Positions 53,753-62,776 of a DNA stretch of 64,000 bases are shown here, one piece after another. This stretch comes from Bombella mellum (GTDB taxonomy: Bacteria > Pseudomonadota > Alphaproteobacteria > Acetobacterales > Acetobacteraceae). The stretch covers positions 186,001 through 250,000 of the forward strand of contig NZ_PDLY01000004.1 in NCBI RefSeq assembly GCF_014048465.1, in the 5' to 3' direction. Within the stretch, counting starts at the first letter, position 1, and the number at the start of each line of letters is the position of its first letter. Below the pieces are notes generated by a model that was not told where the DNA came from, ran no database searches, and saw only the letters and a list, made by a program, of their open reading frames with translations. The position numbers were made by a program, and so were the translations under genes.

Positions 53753-55297
53753 TCAGACCACTTTCAGCATCGCATCAGCCGTCCGCAGGGACAGGGCCAT
53801 GATGGTCAGGGCGGGATTGGCAGCTCCGGAACTGGGGAAGGTGGAGTGGTCGCTGATCCACAGATTGTCGATGTCGAAACTGCGCCCGTACGGATTGACC
53901 ACAGCCGCCCCGGCATCGGTCCCCATCCGGCAGGTACCGATCATGTGCGCCGCCCGGCTGATGACACGGATGTCCTTCGCCCCGATGGACTCCCACATCT
54001 TCACCATCAGGCGAGAGGCATGACGATGCATGGCTTCCTCATTCGGCCCGTAAGTATGGTCGATCCGTGGTTTGGGCAGGCCGAAAGCGTCTTTCTCATC
54101 AGACAGGGTCACACGGTTTTCATCCCGTGGCAGGCTTTCCCCGTGCATCCCGATACCCGCACTGTAATTATAGGCTGCCAACGTGCGGCTGAGTGCCTCA
54201 CCCCGCCGTCCATCAGCCCGCACGAGATTGGCCGCCCATGTGAGCGGCATCATGCCCAGCGACTGGAGAAGATATCCCCCCGCAAAATCGGCATCCTTCG
54301 GCCGCAGCATGTCCTCGGAAATGGTCAGGGAAGGATAGCCCTTGTTGGGCCGGGTTTCCTCATCAAACACTCCCCAGACCTGCGTGGACACATGCGTCAT
54401 GTAATTGCGCCCCACCTGCCCGGAACTGTTCGCCAGACCATTGTTCAGCAGCAGACGGGCCGTTTCCACAGCTCCGGCGGACAGGACGACGGCCCGACAT
54501 TTTTGCCGCTCCTCCCGTCCGTCACGGACATAGATGACCGCCGTGATCCGCCCCTGACCGTCCCGTTCGAACCCCGTTGCCATGCAGCCGGGCCGCAGTT
54601 CGGCCCCATGAGCACAGGCCAACGGCAGATAGGTGTTGTCCACGCCGGACTTGGCTCCGTTACGGCATCCCTGATGGCAGGCACCGCAGTTCACGCAGCT
54701 TTCACGCAGGCCAAAATGCGGCTGTTCATGGTCCCGGGTGATCACGGCCACAGGTCCAGCCGCATGACGCAGCCCGACATTGTCACAGGCCTGACGCATC
54801 TTCAGGGCCGCCATATTGGGCGCAAGGGCTGGATAGGCATAGCGACGCTCCGCATCCCACGGATAATGGGCCGGACCACTCACGCCAATGAAACGCTCCA
54901 CTTCCTCCACATAAGGCTGCAGCTCCTCGGCACCGAATGGCCAGTCCACGCCTTTGCCACTCTCGCTGTACAGCCGGTAATCCCGTGCATCCATGCGGGG
55001 AAGAAAGGCACCGTAATGCAGCAGGGAGCCACCAATGCCCGTTCCACTGTTATTACCTCCGAAGGCCTGTGGTGTACCGCCAGCGGACAGACGCTCATGG
55101 AGCCAGTACAGTTCCTGGGCTGTCGGTTCATCAGGCGTATGCCGCCGGGCATCAAACACCGGACCGGCTTCCAGAGCCACGACCTTACAGCCTGCCATAG
55201 CCAGTCTGGCCGTCAGGGGTGCACCACCCGCTCCCGTGCCAATCACGACAACATCGGCCGTTTCCTGAGAAAAATCATTTGTCTGTTTCTGCATCAT
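53753..55297 (-). CDS. GMC-family FAD dehydrogenase (gluconate/keto-gluconate DH-like large subunit)
   Basis: About 514 residues from the ATG at 55297 (a second ATG follows at once). FAD-binding VVVIGTGAGGAPLTARL near the start, a Cys-rich loop CVNCGACHQGC near residue 220 that could hold an iron-sulfur cluster, and the C-terminal GTCRMGTD and HSTFPSSGAANPALTIMAL motifs of the GMC C domain. Relatives oxidise sugars or sugar acids at the membrane. No Tat or Sec signal is seen. The small subunit gene lies 430 bp upstream; no cytochrome c subunit follows. Confidence 0.85.
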   Translation of the reverse strand: MMQKQTNDFSQETADVVVIGTGAGGAPLTARLAMAGCKVVALEAGPVFDARRHTPDEPTAQELYWLHERLSAGGTPQAFGGNNSGTGIGGSLLHYGAFLPRMDARDYRLYSESGKGVDWPFGAEELQPYVEEVERFIGVSGPAHYPWDAERRYAYPALAPNMAALKMRQACDNVGLRHAAGPVAVITRDHEQPHFGLRESCVNCGACHQGCRNGAKSGVDNTYLPLACAHGAELRPGCMATGFERDGQGRITAVIYVRDGREERQKCRAVVLSAGAVETARLLLNNGLANSSGQVGRNYMTHVSTQVWGVFDEETRPNKGYPSLTISEDMLRPKDADFAGGYLLQSLGMMPLTWAANLVRADGRRGEALSRTLAAYNYSAGIGMHGESLPRDENRVTLSDEKDAFGLPKPRIDHTYGPNEEAMHRHASRLMVKMWESIGAKDIRVISRAAHMIGTCRMGTDAGAAVVNPYGRSFDIDNLWISDHSTFPSSGAANPALTIMALSLRTADAMLKVV

Positions 55298-55729
55298 GCA
55301 ACTGTTTCCATCTGCTTTGGGATGAAGGAGGTTCGTACTGGGGTACATGGGGACAGTACTGTCTGGAACAGGAAGGGTACCGAGTACCGGGGACGGTACG
55401 GTACCCCCTTATGAAAAGGGGATTGTACACAGGAGTTCTGTGGAAAAATAAGGACAACCCTCCATGAGGCCCGGTTTTGCCTGTTTCTCGAAGTTGTACA
55501 CATTGTGAATAAGCTGGGGTACATTTTCAGAAAGCTGGGTACCCCAGTTTTCACAAGGTCTTTCAACATCATCAAACATAAATCTATAATTTAATCTGTT
55601 GTACTTCTGAGTGGCTCAAACCATTTTTCCCTGTTCCAAACCGGACGAACATGTCTGAAAGTCACTTCCAGACTGTCCGAAATCATGCCTACGGATGAAG
55701 AATTTTCACTGTTCCAACAGGCAGAAATG
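55298..55729. repeat. GTAC-rich spacer between dehydrogenase subunit genes
   Basis: A 430-bp gap unusual for one operon. Twelve GTAC tetranucleotides lie between 55335 and 55604 (55335, 55343, 55356, 55377, 55384, 55396, 55401, 55425, 55496, 55519, 55539, 55601), where about one is expected. CTGGGGTACAT occurs twice (near 55338 and 55515), ACAGTACTGT (55353-55362) is a perfect palindrome and CTGGGTACCCCAG a near one. No gene is seen. Role unknown; perhaps repeated operator sites. Confidence 0.65.
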
Positions 55730-56371
55730 TCATTCATTGTTCTGCTGAAACTGATCCAGAAAACGGCGTTCATTTGCTGGCTCAAAATCTTCCTTTTCTG
55801 TCAAGGAATGGGAAGAAAATCCCTGAATCCTGCTGTCTCCACCAGTCATACTAGATGAAATTCCCATCCTGTCCTGAGAAACCGGATGCGCCAGAAAAGC
55901 AGCAACGATGCCATTGCGGAGGTCACCACTCCACAAGACCATCTGTGCAGGAGACAGAGGAGCCGCAGTCTGCTCTGACAGAGAACCATCAAAAGCTCTG
56001 TCCAGAACCGCACCACGCTGTTCTGAAGCAAGATCGGCGTAATTCTGCGAAAAAAGTGCCCGGGCATAAACATCCATTGACAGCAGTCCCTTTTCCCAGG
56101 CCTCAAGATCGATGGGCAGCTCCGCAAAACGCCATCCATCTCCAGGTCCCCCGAGAAACTGGTCGATCATGACAGCCAGGTTGAGCCGTATGTCACCAAG
56201 AAGAGACTGCTGGGGAAGAATGTCATCACAGATGATGTCAAGCAGATGGAAAGCCTCCGGGGACAGGTTCTGTCTCTGGCCCTGTTCCTGCTCCATCCTT
56301 TTGAGAAGAACGGAGCGCGTACGGGATGAAACGTGGTCAGACTGGAGAAAAGGCGGTGGCGGGTAAGACAT
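55730..56371 (-). CDS. Gluconate 2-dehydrogenase subunit-3 family protein
   Basis: 213 residues. The middle region (FHLLDIICDDILPQQ through LASEQRGAVLDRAFDGS) matches the gluconate_2-dh3 family, the small subunit of membrane FAD dehydrogenases. The first 35 residues have no Tat signal, unlike most members, and the last 60 residues are low-complexity Ser/Gln/Asn-rich. It is probably the partner of the GMC enzyme, though the spacer between them is unusual. Confidence 0.75.
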   Translation of the reverse strand: MSYPPPPFLQSDHVSSRTRSVLLKRMEQEQGQRQNLSPEAFHLLDIICDDILPQQSLLGDIRLNLAVMIDQFLGGPGDGWRFAELPIDLEAWEKGLLSMDVYARALFSQNYADLASEQRGAVLDRAFDGSLSEQTAAPLSPAQMVLWSGDLRNGIVAAFLAHPVSQDRMGISSSMTGGDSRIQGFSSHSLTEKEDFEPANERRFLDQFQQNNE

Positions 56372-56522
56372 GAATGTTTCCCTGCTGGAAAGGTGAAAAG
56401 ACGAAGAGAAGGCTTTACCCTATCCCCTCATCAGGGGATATAAGAAGCATGTGAGGTTGGATCCCTTCCGGCAGGTAAGAGGTCAGACCTGTTTTTCAAG
56501 TTCTGACATGGCAGGAGTCACG

Positions 56523-57638
56523 ATGACGGTTGAAATTAAGGTCCCTGTGCTTGGTGAAAGCCTGAAACAGGCAACCGTGATGCGCTGGCTGAAACAGTCC
56601 GGTCAGTACGTCCAGGCTGGAGATGCCGTCCTGGAACTTGAAACGGACAAGGTCACGCTGGACGTGCCAGCCCCGGCAGCCGGAACGCTGACCCATGAGC
56701 TGGCGGAAGGTACCGATGTCGAAGTGGGACAGGTCATTGCCCTGATTGATGAGCAGGCCGCTCCGCCAGTCTCCGAGGCCGTGGAAGAACAACAGGAAAA
56801 ACCGTCTGCTGAGCAGAATGTGACGGATCATGGATCATCAGCTTCATCTGATCATGAGGATGCTCCTGTCGTAAATGGTGGAACCGCTTTCAGTCAGTCG
56901 GCTCCAGAACTGCCGGATGACGGTCATGAGGGTACGGCCGGGGAACGGCGTGTCCCGATGAGCCGTCTGCGTCAGACCATTGCCCGGAATCTCAAGGCGG
57001 CCCAGAACAGTGCGGCCATCCTGACGACTTTCAACGAGATCGACATGAGCGCAGTCAAGGCCCTGCGCAGCCAGTATCGGGACCTGTTTGAAAAGAAACA
57101 TGAGGGAGCCCGTCTGGGCTTCATGTCCTTTTTTGCCCGGGCGGTCGTGGGTGCCCTGAAAGATTTTCCGGTGCTGAATGCCAGGATTGAAGGGAACGAG
57201 ATCGTCTATCAGGATCACGTCAATCTGGGGATTGCCGTGGGTACGGAGCGGGGGCTGGTCGTGCCCGTGCTGCGGAAGGCCGAGACACTGGGTTTTGCCG
57301 AGCTGGAACGTCGCATTGCCGATTATGGCAGGCGGGCCCGCAAAGGGGGACTTGCCCTGAAGGAACTGGAAGGCGGCAGCTTTACCATCACCAATGGCGG
57401 CATCTTCGGGTCCCTGCTGTCCACACCCATCCTTAATGCACCCCAGTCTGGCGTGCTGGGAATGCATGCCATTCAGGACCGGCCCGTGGCCCGGGACGGG
57501 CAGGTGGTCATCCGGCCCATGATGTATGTGGCCCTGTCCTATGATCACCGTCTCGTTGACGGGCGGGAGGCTGTGAGCTTCCTCGTGCGGCTCAAGGAGC
57601 TGATCGAGGATCCCCGTCGTCTGCTGCTGGATATCTGA
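56523..57638 (+). CDS. sucB: 2-oxoglutarate dehydrogenase E2 (dihydrolipoyl succinyltransferase), no subunit-binding domain
   Basis: 371 residues from the ATG at 56523 (AGGAG upstream). The lipoyl domain has Lys43 in ETDKVTLDV. The catalytic domain starts [16 protein letters not shown] and holds [26 protein letters not shown] and the active [11 protein letters not shown]. Between them, where the peripheral subunit-binding domain (SPAxRxL ... GTGxxGRxTKxDV) should be, lies only an acidic Ser/Glu/Asp-rich linker (about 80-155). E2 forms the core of the complex of the TCA cycle. No E1 (sucA) or E3 is adjacent. The family call is firm. Confidence 0.92.
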   Translation: MTVEIKVPVLGESLKQATVMRWLKQSGQYVQAGDAVLELETDKVTLDVPAPAAGTLTHELAEGTDVEVGQVIALIDEQAAPPVSEAVEEQQEKPSAEQNVTDHGSSASSDHEDAPVVNGGTAFSQSAPELPDDGHEGTAGERRVPMSRLRQTIARNLKAAQNSAAILTTFNEIDMSAVKALRSQYRDLFEKKHEGARLGFMSFFARAVVGALKDFPVLNARIEGNEIVYQDHVNLGIAVGTERGLVVPVLRKAETLGFAELERRIADYGRRARKGGLALKELEGGSFTITNGGIFGSLLSTPILNAPQSGVLGMHAIQDRPVARDGQVVIRPMMYVALSYDHRLVDGREAVSFLVRLKELIEDPRRLLLDI

Positions 57639-57659
57639 CAGATTCCAGCTCCCAAAGAA

Positions 57660-57692
57660 AAACCCTCCGCCCGGAATATGGACGGAGGGTTT
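57660..57692. terminator. Bidirectional terminator after sucB
   Basis: AAACCCTCCG (57660-57669) pairs with 57683-57692, loop of 13. T-rich on both strands (CTCTTC and TTCTTTGG). Confidence 0.7.
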
Positions 57693-57733
57693 CTCTTCAT
57701 CCGGTCAGCGCAGGAAGACTGACAGGAGCGGGA

Positions 57734-58129
57734 TCAGTGACCCCAGCCAGCAGGAATCTTGCCGCCATTGTTGGCCAGCTCGGTGTAGACCTGCTTGATC
57801 AGCCAGACATTCATCGTGGCCGTGTCGTTCTTGTCCCCGCTGTAATGCAGCTCGTCAGCCAGGATCTGGCGGGCCTTCAGGGAGCTGTCGAGGCCCAGAA
57901 GCTTGAGCAGGTCGACGATGGATTCCTTGTAGTTCAGAGGCTGGCCGGCCTTGGCGGCCAGTTCCTTCAGGACGGCATCCACATCCACCTGGGCGATGGA
58001 CGGAGCAGCGGCGTCGCCTGCCGGAGCGGCATCAGGCTGCGGGGTGTCGGCGGCTTCGGCAGAGGAAGACCCGAACAGGCTCTTGGCGAAGCCGGAAACC
58101 TTGGTGACGATGTCGTTGAAAAGACCCAT
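57734..58129 (-). CDS. DUF3597-family protein
   Basis: 131 residues. GLFNDIVTKVSGFAKSLFGSS at the start, an Ala/Pro/Asp-rich linker, and the DUF3597 domain (DVDAVLKELAAKAGQPLNYKESIVDLLKLLGLDSS through AGWG). Function unknown; predicted cytosolic and soluble. AGGAGC precedes the ATG. It runs alone, after ahcY on the same strand. Confidence 0.88.
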   Translation of the reverse strand: MGLFNDIVTKVSGFAKSLFGSSSAEAADTPQPDAAPAGDAAAPSIAQVDVDAVLKELAAKAGQPLNYKESIVDLLKLLGLDSSLKARQILADELHYSGDKNDTATMNVWLIKQVYTELANNGGKIPAGWGH

Positions 58130-58217
58130 GATATGCTCCTTTCCTGAAATCAGGAATGAATGGTCAGTCTGGCCCCTGCCGCCGGGGAGGCGGGCAGGGA
58201 CCGTGATGGAAATGTGA

Positions 58218-59516
58218 TCAGTAACGGTACAGATCGTGTTTGAACGGCCCGGTCGGGGAAACCCCGATATAGTCCGCCTGGGCCTGTGTCATTTTGGAGA
58301 GCGTGGCTCCCACTTTTGCAAGATGGAGAGCAGCAACCTTTTCATCAAGGATTTTTGGCAGAGTATAAACTTTTCCTGCCTCATACTGGCCCGGTTTTGC
58401 ATTCCAGAGTTCGATCTGGGCCAGCGTCTGGTTGGTGAAGGAGGCGGACATCACGAAGGACGGATGGCCTGTGGCGTTGCCCAGATTGACCAGACGGCCT
58501 TCGGAGAGAAGGATGAGGCGGCGGTTCGGGGCCAGCTCGATCTCATCAACCTGCGGCTTGATGTTGGTCCATTTGTGATTGCGCAGGGCGGAGACCTGAA
58601 TCTCGCTGTCAAAATGCCCGATATTGCAGACAATGGCCCGGTCCTTCATCTCACGCATATGTTCGATGGTGATGATGTCCTCGTTGCCGGTACAGGTCAC
58701 GAAGATGTCGCCACGGGGAGCGGCATTTTCCATCGTGACGACCTCATAACCTTCCATGGCAGCCTGAAGGGCGCAGATCGGGTCAACTTCCGTCACCAGC
58801 ACGCGGCAGCCTGCGCTGCGGAGGGAAGCGGCAGAGCCTTTGCCCACGTCACCATAACCGGCCACAACAGCCACCTTGCCGGCCATCATGACATCGGTGC
58901 CACGGCGGATGGCATCCACGAGGCTCTCACGGCAGCCATAGAGGTTGTCGAACTTGGACTTGGTCACGCTGTCATTGACGTTGATGGCCGGAACCTTGAG
59001 CAGCCCCTTGCGCTCCATGTCCCAGAGGCGATGCACGCCCGTCGTGGTTTCCTCGGAAATGCCACGGACCTCCTTGAGGAGCTCGGGGTATTTCTCATGC
59101 ATGAGGGTCGTCAGGTCACCACCGTCATCAAGGATCATGTTGGGGGTCCAGCCATCCGGCCCCTTGATGGTCTGCTCGATGCACCAGATGAATTCCTCCT
59201 CGTTCATGCCCTTCCAGGCGAAAACGGGAATGTTGGCGGCAGCGATGGCGGCGGCAGCCTGGTCCTGTGTGGAGAACACGTTGCAGGAAGACCAGCGGAC
59301 GGTGGCCCCAAGGGCGATCAGCGTCTCGATCAGCACGGCGGTCTGGATGGTCATGTGCAGGCAGCCGGCAATCCGGGCACCCTTGAGGGGCTGGCTCTTG
59401 CCATATTCCTCACGGAGGGCCATCAGGCCCGGCATTTCGCCCTCGGCAATGGAGATTTCCTTGCGGCCCCAGTCGGCCAGGGACATGTCACGAACCTTGT
59501 AGTCCTGCGTAGCCAT
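58218..59516 (-). CDS. ahcY: Adenosylhomocysteinase (SAH hydrolase)
   Basis: 432 residues from the ATG at 59516 with GAGGAAAC upstream. NAD-binding [55 protein letters not shown] and the C-terminal KHDLYRY are diagnostic. It splits S-adenosylhomocysteine into adenosine and homocysteine, keeping the methylation cycle going. The leader at 59557-59590 is strongly folded. Confidence 0.98.
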   Translation of the reverse strand: MATQDYKVRDMSLADWGRKEISIAEGEMPGLMALREEYGKSQPLKGARIAGCLHMTIQTAVLIETLIALGATVRWSSCNVFSTQDQAAAAIAAANIPVFAWKGMNEEEFIWCIEQTIKGPDGWTPNMILDDGGDLTTLMHEKYPELLKEVRGISEETTTGVHRLWDMERKGLLKVPAINVNDSVTKSKFDNLYGCRESLVDAIRRGTDVMMAGKVAVVAGYGDVGKGSAASLRSAGCRVLVTEVDPICALQAAMEGYEVVTMENAAPRGDIFVTCTGNEDIITIEHMREMKDRAIVCNIGHFDSEIQVSALRNHKWTNIKPQVDEIELAPNRRLILLSEGRLVNLGNATGHPSFVMSASFTNQTLAQIELWNAKPGQYEAGKVYTLPKILDEKVAALHLAKVGATLSKMTQAQADYIGVSPTGPFKHDLYRY

Positions 59517-59556
59517 ATGTGTTTCCTCAGCTTTCTGCAGTTGATGAATGTGGATG

Positions 59557-59590
59557 GAACCGCGGGAAAGGCGGGGCCTGTTCACGGTTC
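59557..59590 (-). promoter_or_regulatory. Structured leader of ahcY
   Basis: On the minus strand GAACCGTG and CGCGGTTC (59583-59590 and 59557-59564) form an outer stem with one G-T pair, and AGGC-CCC-GCCT (59569-59579) an inner hairpin. Upstream, TTTCCA-N17-TATAGT (59604-59632) may be the promoter. No known SAM or SAH riboswitch core was recognised. Confidence 0.35.
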
Positions 59591-59801
59591 AGGCATCGGG
59601 AAAACTATAGAGCCTTGCCGGAAGGGTGGAAAGAAGCACGGGGCAACAGTTTTCTGCCAGAAAATGGCAGCCTCCATATTGCGTCACTCCGGGCAACGTG
59701 CCAGAGAACGGGCGGTATCCACATGTCTGGACGATCGGCTCCTCCCGGCGGAAGGTATGGCCTGCCGCTTCCATATCCGGGCAGGAAAGCCGTGATGGGG
59801 G

Positions 59802-60893
59802 GTGGCTGTGCCCGACAATACTGTTCCGAACTTTTCTTTCACGGTCATCGACCCTTCCCTGAAGGGCAGCAGCCACCCCATGGCCCGGATCAAGGGGCTT
59901 GTCTGGGCCGTCGAGGCCGTGCCGGGGAAGGGGATCAGGCCGCTGGAAGTCGAGGACGTGCAGCGCATCCTTCAGTCTCCCGGGAATGAAGGTTATGAGG
60001 CCGTGTCGGGGGAAGGGGGATGGTGCTGGCTGCATTTTGACACGGTCCACAGTTCCGCCCGCAGTTCCGTGGGGCGTCTGCCCGGGATGCCGGAAGATGT
60101 CGGCACCATGCTGGCCGAGACGGATTATGGCATCGCCCTGGAAGCTGCGGATGACACGGTATGGGGTGCCCTGCCTGCCTTTGATGACGCCCTGGCGGAA
60201 GAGGACCGGGAAATCTGTGCATGGCGGTTTGCCATGCGGCAGAACATCCTGATTACGACACGGCGCACGCCCATTCCCGTGCTGGGGTCGGCCTACCGCT
60301 CCCTCCAGACACAGGGCGTGCCCCGCAATCCGGCCGGAGTGATTGACCGTGTCCTGAGGGACTTTACCGGGACGGTCCGCCGTCAGCTGGCGCAGCTGGA
60401 TGATGAGCTGGACAGGGCGGAGGATGTCCTTCTGGCCATCGTTCACGGGTCCGATCTCGGGCATCTTGGTGGCATCGTAGGTAAGGTGCGTCGCCGGTCG
60501 ACGGAGCTGCGGCGTGTGGTCATGCCGATCGACCGTGTCCTGCGGGATGAGGACCTCGAACTGCCGGAATGGGCCGAGGATGATCTCAGGGACCGGGCGG
60601 AGCGGCAGATACATGCGGCCCTTGATGATCTCATCGCCCTGCAGGACCGGGCACGGTCCCTGCAGGATGAGCTGGCGTCCAGTCAGGCGGAAGAAACCAA
60701 CCGCCGCCTGTGCATCGTGTCCATCGTGACGACCCTCATGCTGCCGGCCACGCTGGTCACGGGATTCTTTGGCATGAATACGGGGGGGATGTTTCTGGCC
60801 TCTGGTGGGCTGGGGACCATCTTTGCTGGTGGGCTGTGTGTGGCGGCCATGGCCGTGACGTTCATTTTCATGAAAATGGCCCGGCTGTTCTGA
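59802..60893 (+). CDS. CorA/ZntB-family divalent metal transporter
   Basis: 363 residues from GTG at 59802 (a GTG at 59808 is possible). A long cytosolic N-terminal domain with coiled coil ends in two C-terminal membrane helices; the GMN motif of the family appears as FFGMNTGG, without the usual MPE loop. The Trp-rich N-terminal section (GLVWAVEAVP, GWCWLHFD) resembles ZntB more than CorA, suggesting Zn2+ efflux or uptake. No operon partner. Confidence 0.88.
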   Translation: MAVPDNTVPNFSFTVIDPSLKGSSHPMARIKGLVWAVEAVPGKGIRPLEVEDVQRILQSPGNEGYEAVSGEGGWCWLHFDTVHSSARSSVGRLPGMPEDVGTMLAETDYGIALEAADDTVWGALPAFDDALAEEDREICAWRFAMRQNILITTRRTPIPVLGSAYRSLQTQGVPRNPAGVIDRVLRDFTGTVRRQLAQLDDELDRAEDVLLAIVHGSDLGHLGGIVGKVRRRSTELRRVVMPIDRVLRDEDLELPEWAEDDLRDRAERQIHAALDDLIALQDRARSLQDELASSQAEETNRRLCIVSIVTTLMLPATLVTGFFGMNTGGMFLASGGLGTIFAGGLCVAAMAVTFIFMKMARLF

Positions 60894-61220
60894 AGGTGAC
60901 AGGACAGTAAATGGCCTGTTCTGGTCACATGGTCTGAAAAGTTCAGCTGATAACTGAAATAACCGAAAAGAAGTTACTGCGTGTCATTCTCAACAAGATG
61001 GATGAAGTCCTGCTGGAAGCGTTTAATCAGGAACTGCTTCATGCCGTTTTTGAAGTGGAGAGGGATGGACAGCTTCCGAAAACATGCCTACCCTCTTTAA
61101 TCAAAGGTTGATACCGGACTGGATCAGGACTGTTTATTAGAGAAACAGGATCAATCATCTTCCTTTTCCTGCAGTTGATACCTATCTTCCAAAATCAGAT
61201 AGAAGGAAGGAGTCCTTTAG
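60894..61220. other. Catalase leader region with a coding-like fragment
   Basis: About 325 bp. A 50-codon stretch open from about 60946 to the stop at 61111 (ATG at 60998, MDEVLLEAFNQELLHAVFE) looks coding by composition but has no recognised family and may be a gene remnant. From 61159 a folded leader of the catalase gene begins. Confidence 0.35.
61159..61209 (+). promoter_or_regulatory. Catalase leader that can mask its ribosome binding site
   Basis: CTTCCTT (61159-61165) can pair with AAGGAAG (61203-61209), part of the ribosome binding site, enclosing a hairpin CTATCT/AGATAG (61182-61187 with 61197-61202). Confidence 0.35.
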
Positions 61221-62660
61221 ATGTCTGATAAGAACATCATCCGTACGACCGCAGGTGCACCGTGGGTCAGCAACCAGGACAGCAAGTCTGCCGGTCCCCG
61301 TGGCCCACTCCTGCTGGAGAACTACCAGCTGATCGAGAAGCTGGCTCACCAGAACCGTGAGCGTATTCCGGAACGTACCGTGCACGCCAAGGGCGTTGGT
61401 GCTCATGGAACGCTGACCATCACCAAGGACATCACGAAGTACAGCTGTGCGTCCATCTTCTCCGAGGTCGGCAAGAAGACGGACATGTTCCTGCGTGCTT
61501 CCACCGTGGCCGGTGAGCGTGGCGCTGCCGATGCCGAGCGTGACGTGCGTGGCTGGGCCCTGAAGTTCTACACGGATGACGGCAACTGGGACCTGGTGGG
61601 CAACAACACCCCGGTCTTCTTCATCCGTGATCCCATCAAGTTCCCGGACTTCATCCATACGCAGAAGCGTCATCCCCGCACCAACCTGCGTTCTGCCACG
61701 GCAGCCTGGGACTTCTGGTCCCTCAGCCCGGAGAGCCTGCATCAGGTGACGATCCTGATGTCCGACCGTGGCATTCCCAAGGGCATCCGCAACATGAACG
61801 GGTATGGCAGCCACACCTATTCGCTGTGGAATGCCAAGGGTGAGCGTTTCTGGGTGAAGTTCCACTTCAAGACCCAGCAGGGCCACGAGTTCTACACGAA
61901 CGAGGAAGCCGCTGAGGTCGTGGCCAAGACCCGTGAATCCACCCAGGAAGACCTGTACGAGAACATCGAGAAGGGGAACTTCCCCAAATGGACGTTCTAC
62001 ATCCAGGTGATGGAAGAGGAAGAGGCCGAGCGCGTCAACTTCAACCCGTTTGACGTGACCAAGGTCTGGTCACACAAGGACTACCCGCTGATCGAAGTCG
62101 GTGAGCTGGAACTGAACCGCAACCCGGATGATTACTTCTCCGAGGTTGAGCAGGCTTCCTTCTCCCCGTCCAACATCGTGCCGGGCATCGGTTTCTCTCC
62201 GGACAAGATGCTTCAGGGCCGTATCTTCGCCTATGCGGATGCTCACCGCTACCGTGTCGGCACGCATTACGAGTCCCTGCCGATCAACCGTCCGAAGTTC
62301 AAGGTGAAGAACTATCATCTTGATGGTGCCATGCGCTTTGATGAGCCGAAGCGTGGCGATGGTGACTTCTACGAGCCGAACTCCTTCGGTGGTCCGGTCG
62401 AGGACAAGGCTGCGATGGAGCCGCCGCTGCGCGTGAGCGGGGATGCCACCTACTACGATCACCGTAGCGATGGTGACGACTTCGCACAGCCGCGGGCCCT
62501 GTATCATCTCTTTGATGATGCCCAGAAGCAGCGTCTGTACAACAACATTGCCGGTGCCATGGCTGGCGTGCCGCAGAACATCGTCGAGCGTCAGCTGGGT
62601 CTCTTCGAGAAGATCGACCCCGCCTATGCCGAAGGTGTCCGCAAGGCACTGAAGGGCTGA
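61221..62660 (+). CDS. Heme catalase, clade 3 type
   Basis: 479 residues, typical small-subunit catalase. The distal His is in [18 protein letters not shown], the Asn in [13 protein letters not shown], and the heme-ligand motif [15 protein letters not shown] has the Tyr. It decomposes hydrogen peroxide in the cytosol. Codon use is strongly biased (mostly CGT, CTG, AAG, ATC), unlike its neighbours, pointing to very high expression. AAGGAG lies eight bases before ATG, and a strong terminator follows. Confidence 0.96.
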   Translation: MSDKNIIRTTAGAPWVSNQDSKSAGPRGPLLLENYQLIEKLAHQNRERIPERTVHAKGVGAHGTLTITKDITKYSCASIFSEVGKKTDMFLRASTVAGERGAADAERDVRGWALKFYTDDGNWDLVGNNTPVFFIRDPIKFPDFIHTQKRHPRTNLRSATAAWDFWSLSPESLHQVTILMSDRGIPKGIRNMNGYGSHTYSLWNAKGERFWVKFHFKTQQGHEFYTNEEAAEVVAKTRESTQEDLYENIEKGNFPKWTFYIQVMEEEEAERVNFNPFDVTKVWSHKDYPLIEVGELELNRNPDDYFSEVEQASFSPSNIVPGIGFSPDKMLQGRIFAYADAHRYRVGTHYESLPINRPKFKVKNYHLDGAMRFDEPKRGDGDFYEPNSFGGPVEDKAAMEPPLRVSGDATYYDHRSDGDDFAQPRALYHLFDDAQKQRLYNNIAGAMAGVPQNIVERQLGLFEKIDPAYAEGVRKALKG

Positions 62661-62707
62661 AGACCCTTCATTGATCCTCCCTTCCTGAAACTGGGGGGAG
62701 GATGAAG

Positions 62708-62746
62708 AAGGCCCTCAGGGAAAGCTTCTCCCTGAGGGCCTTTTTT
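62708..62746 (+). terminator. Rho-independent terminator of the catalase gene
   Basis: A perfect 14-bp stem (62708-62721 with 62729-62742), a 7-nt loop and a T-run to 62746. Also usable by the convergent gene. Confidence 0.9.
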
Positions 62747-62776
62747 CATGTCGGGCGAGGAAAAGAGGCCGACTGT

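Noticed and set aside
53693-55414. 573-codon plus-strand frame opposite the GMC gene
   Set aside because: Shadow of the GMC dehydrogenase; composition is His/Pro/Gln-rich with no motifs.
59517-59590. SAH or SAM riboswitch upstream of ahcY
   Set aside because: The folded leader does not show the conserved core of any riboswitch I know, so only a structured leader is reported.
59589-60614. 341-codon minus-strand frame opposite the CorA/ZntB-like gene
   Set aside because: The plus strand encodes a protein with the GMN motif and membrane helices; the minus frame has no features.
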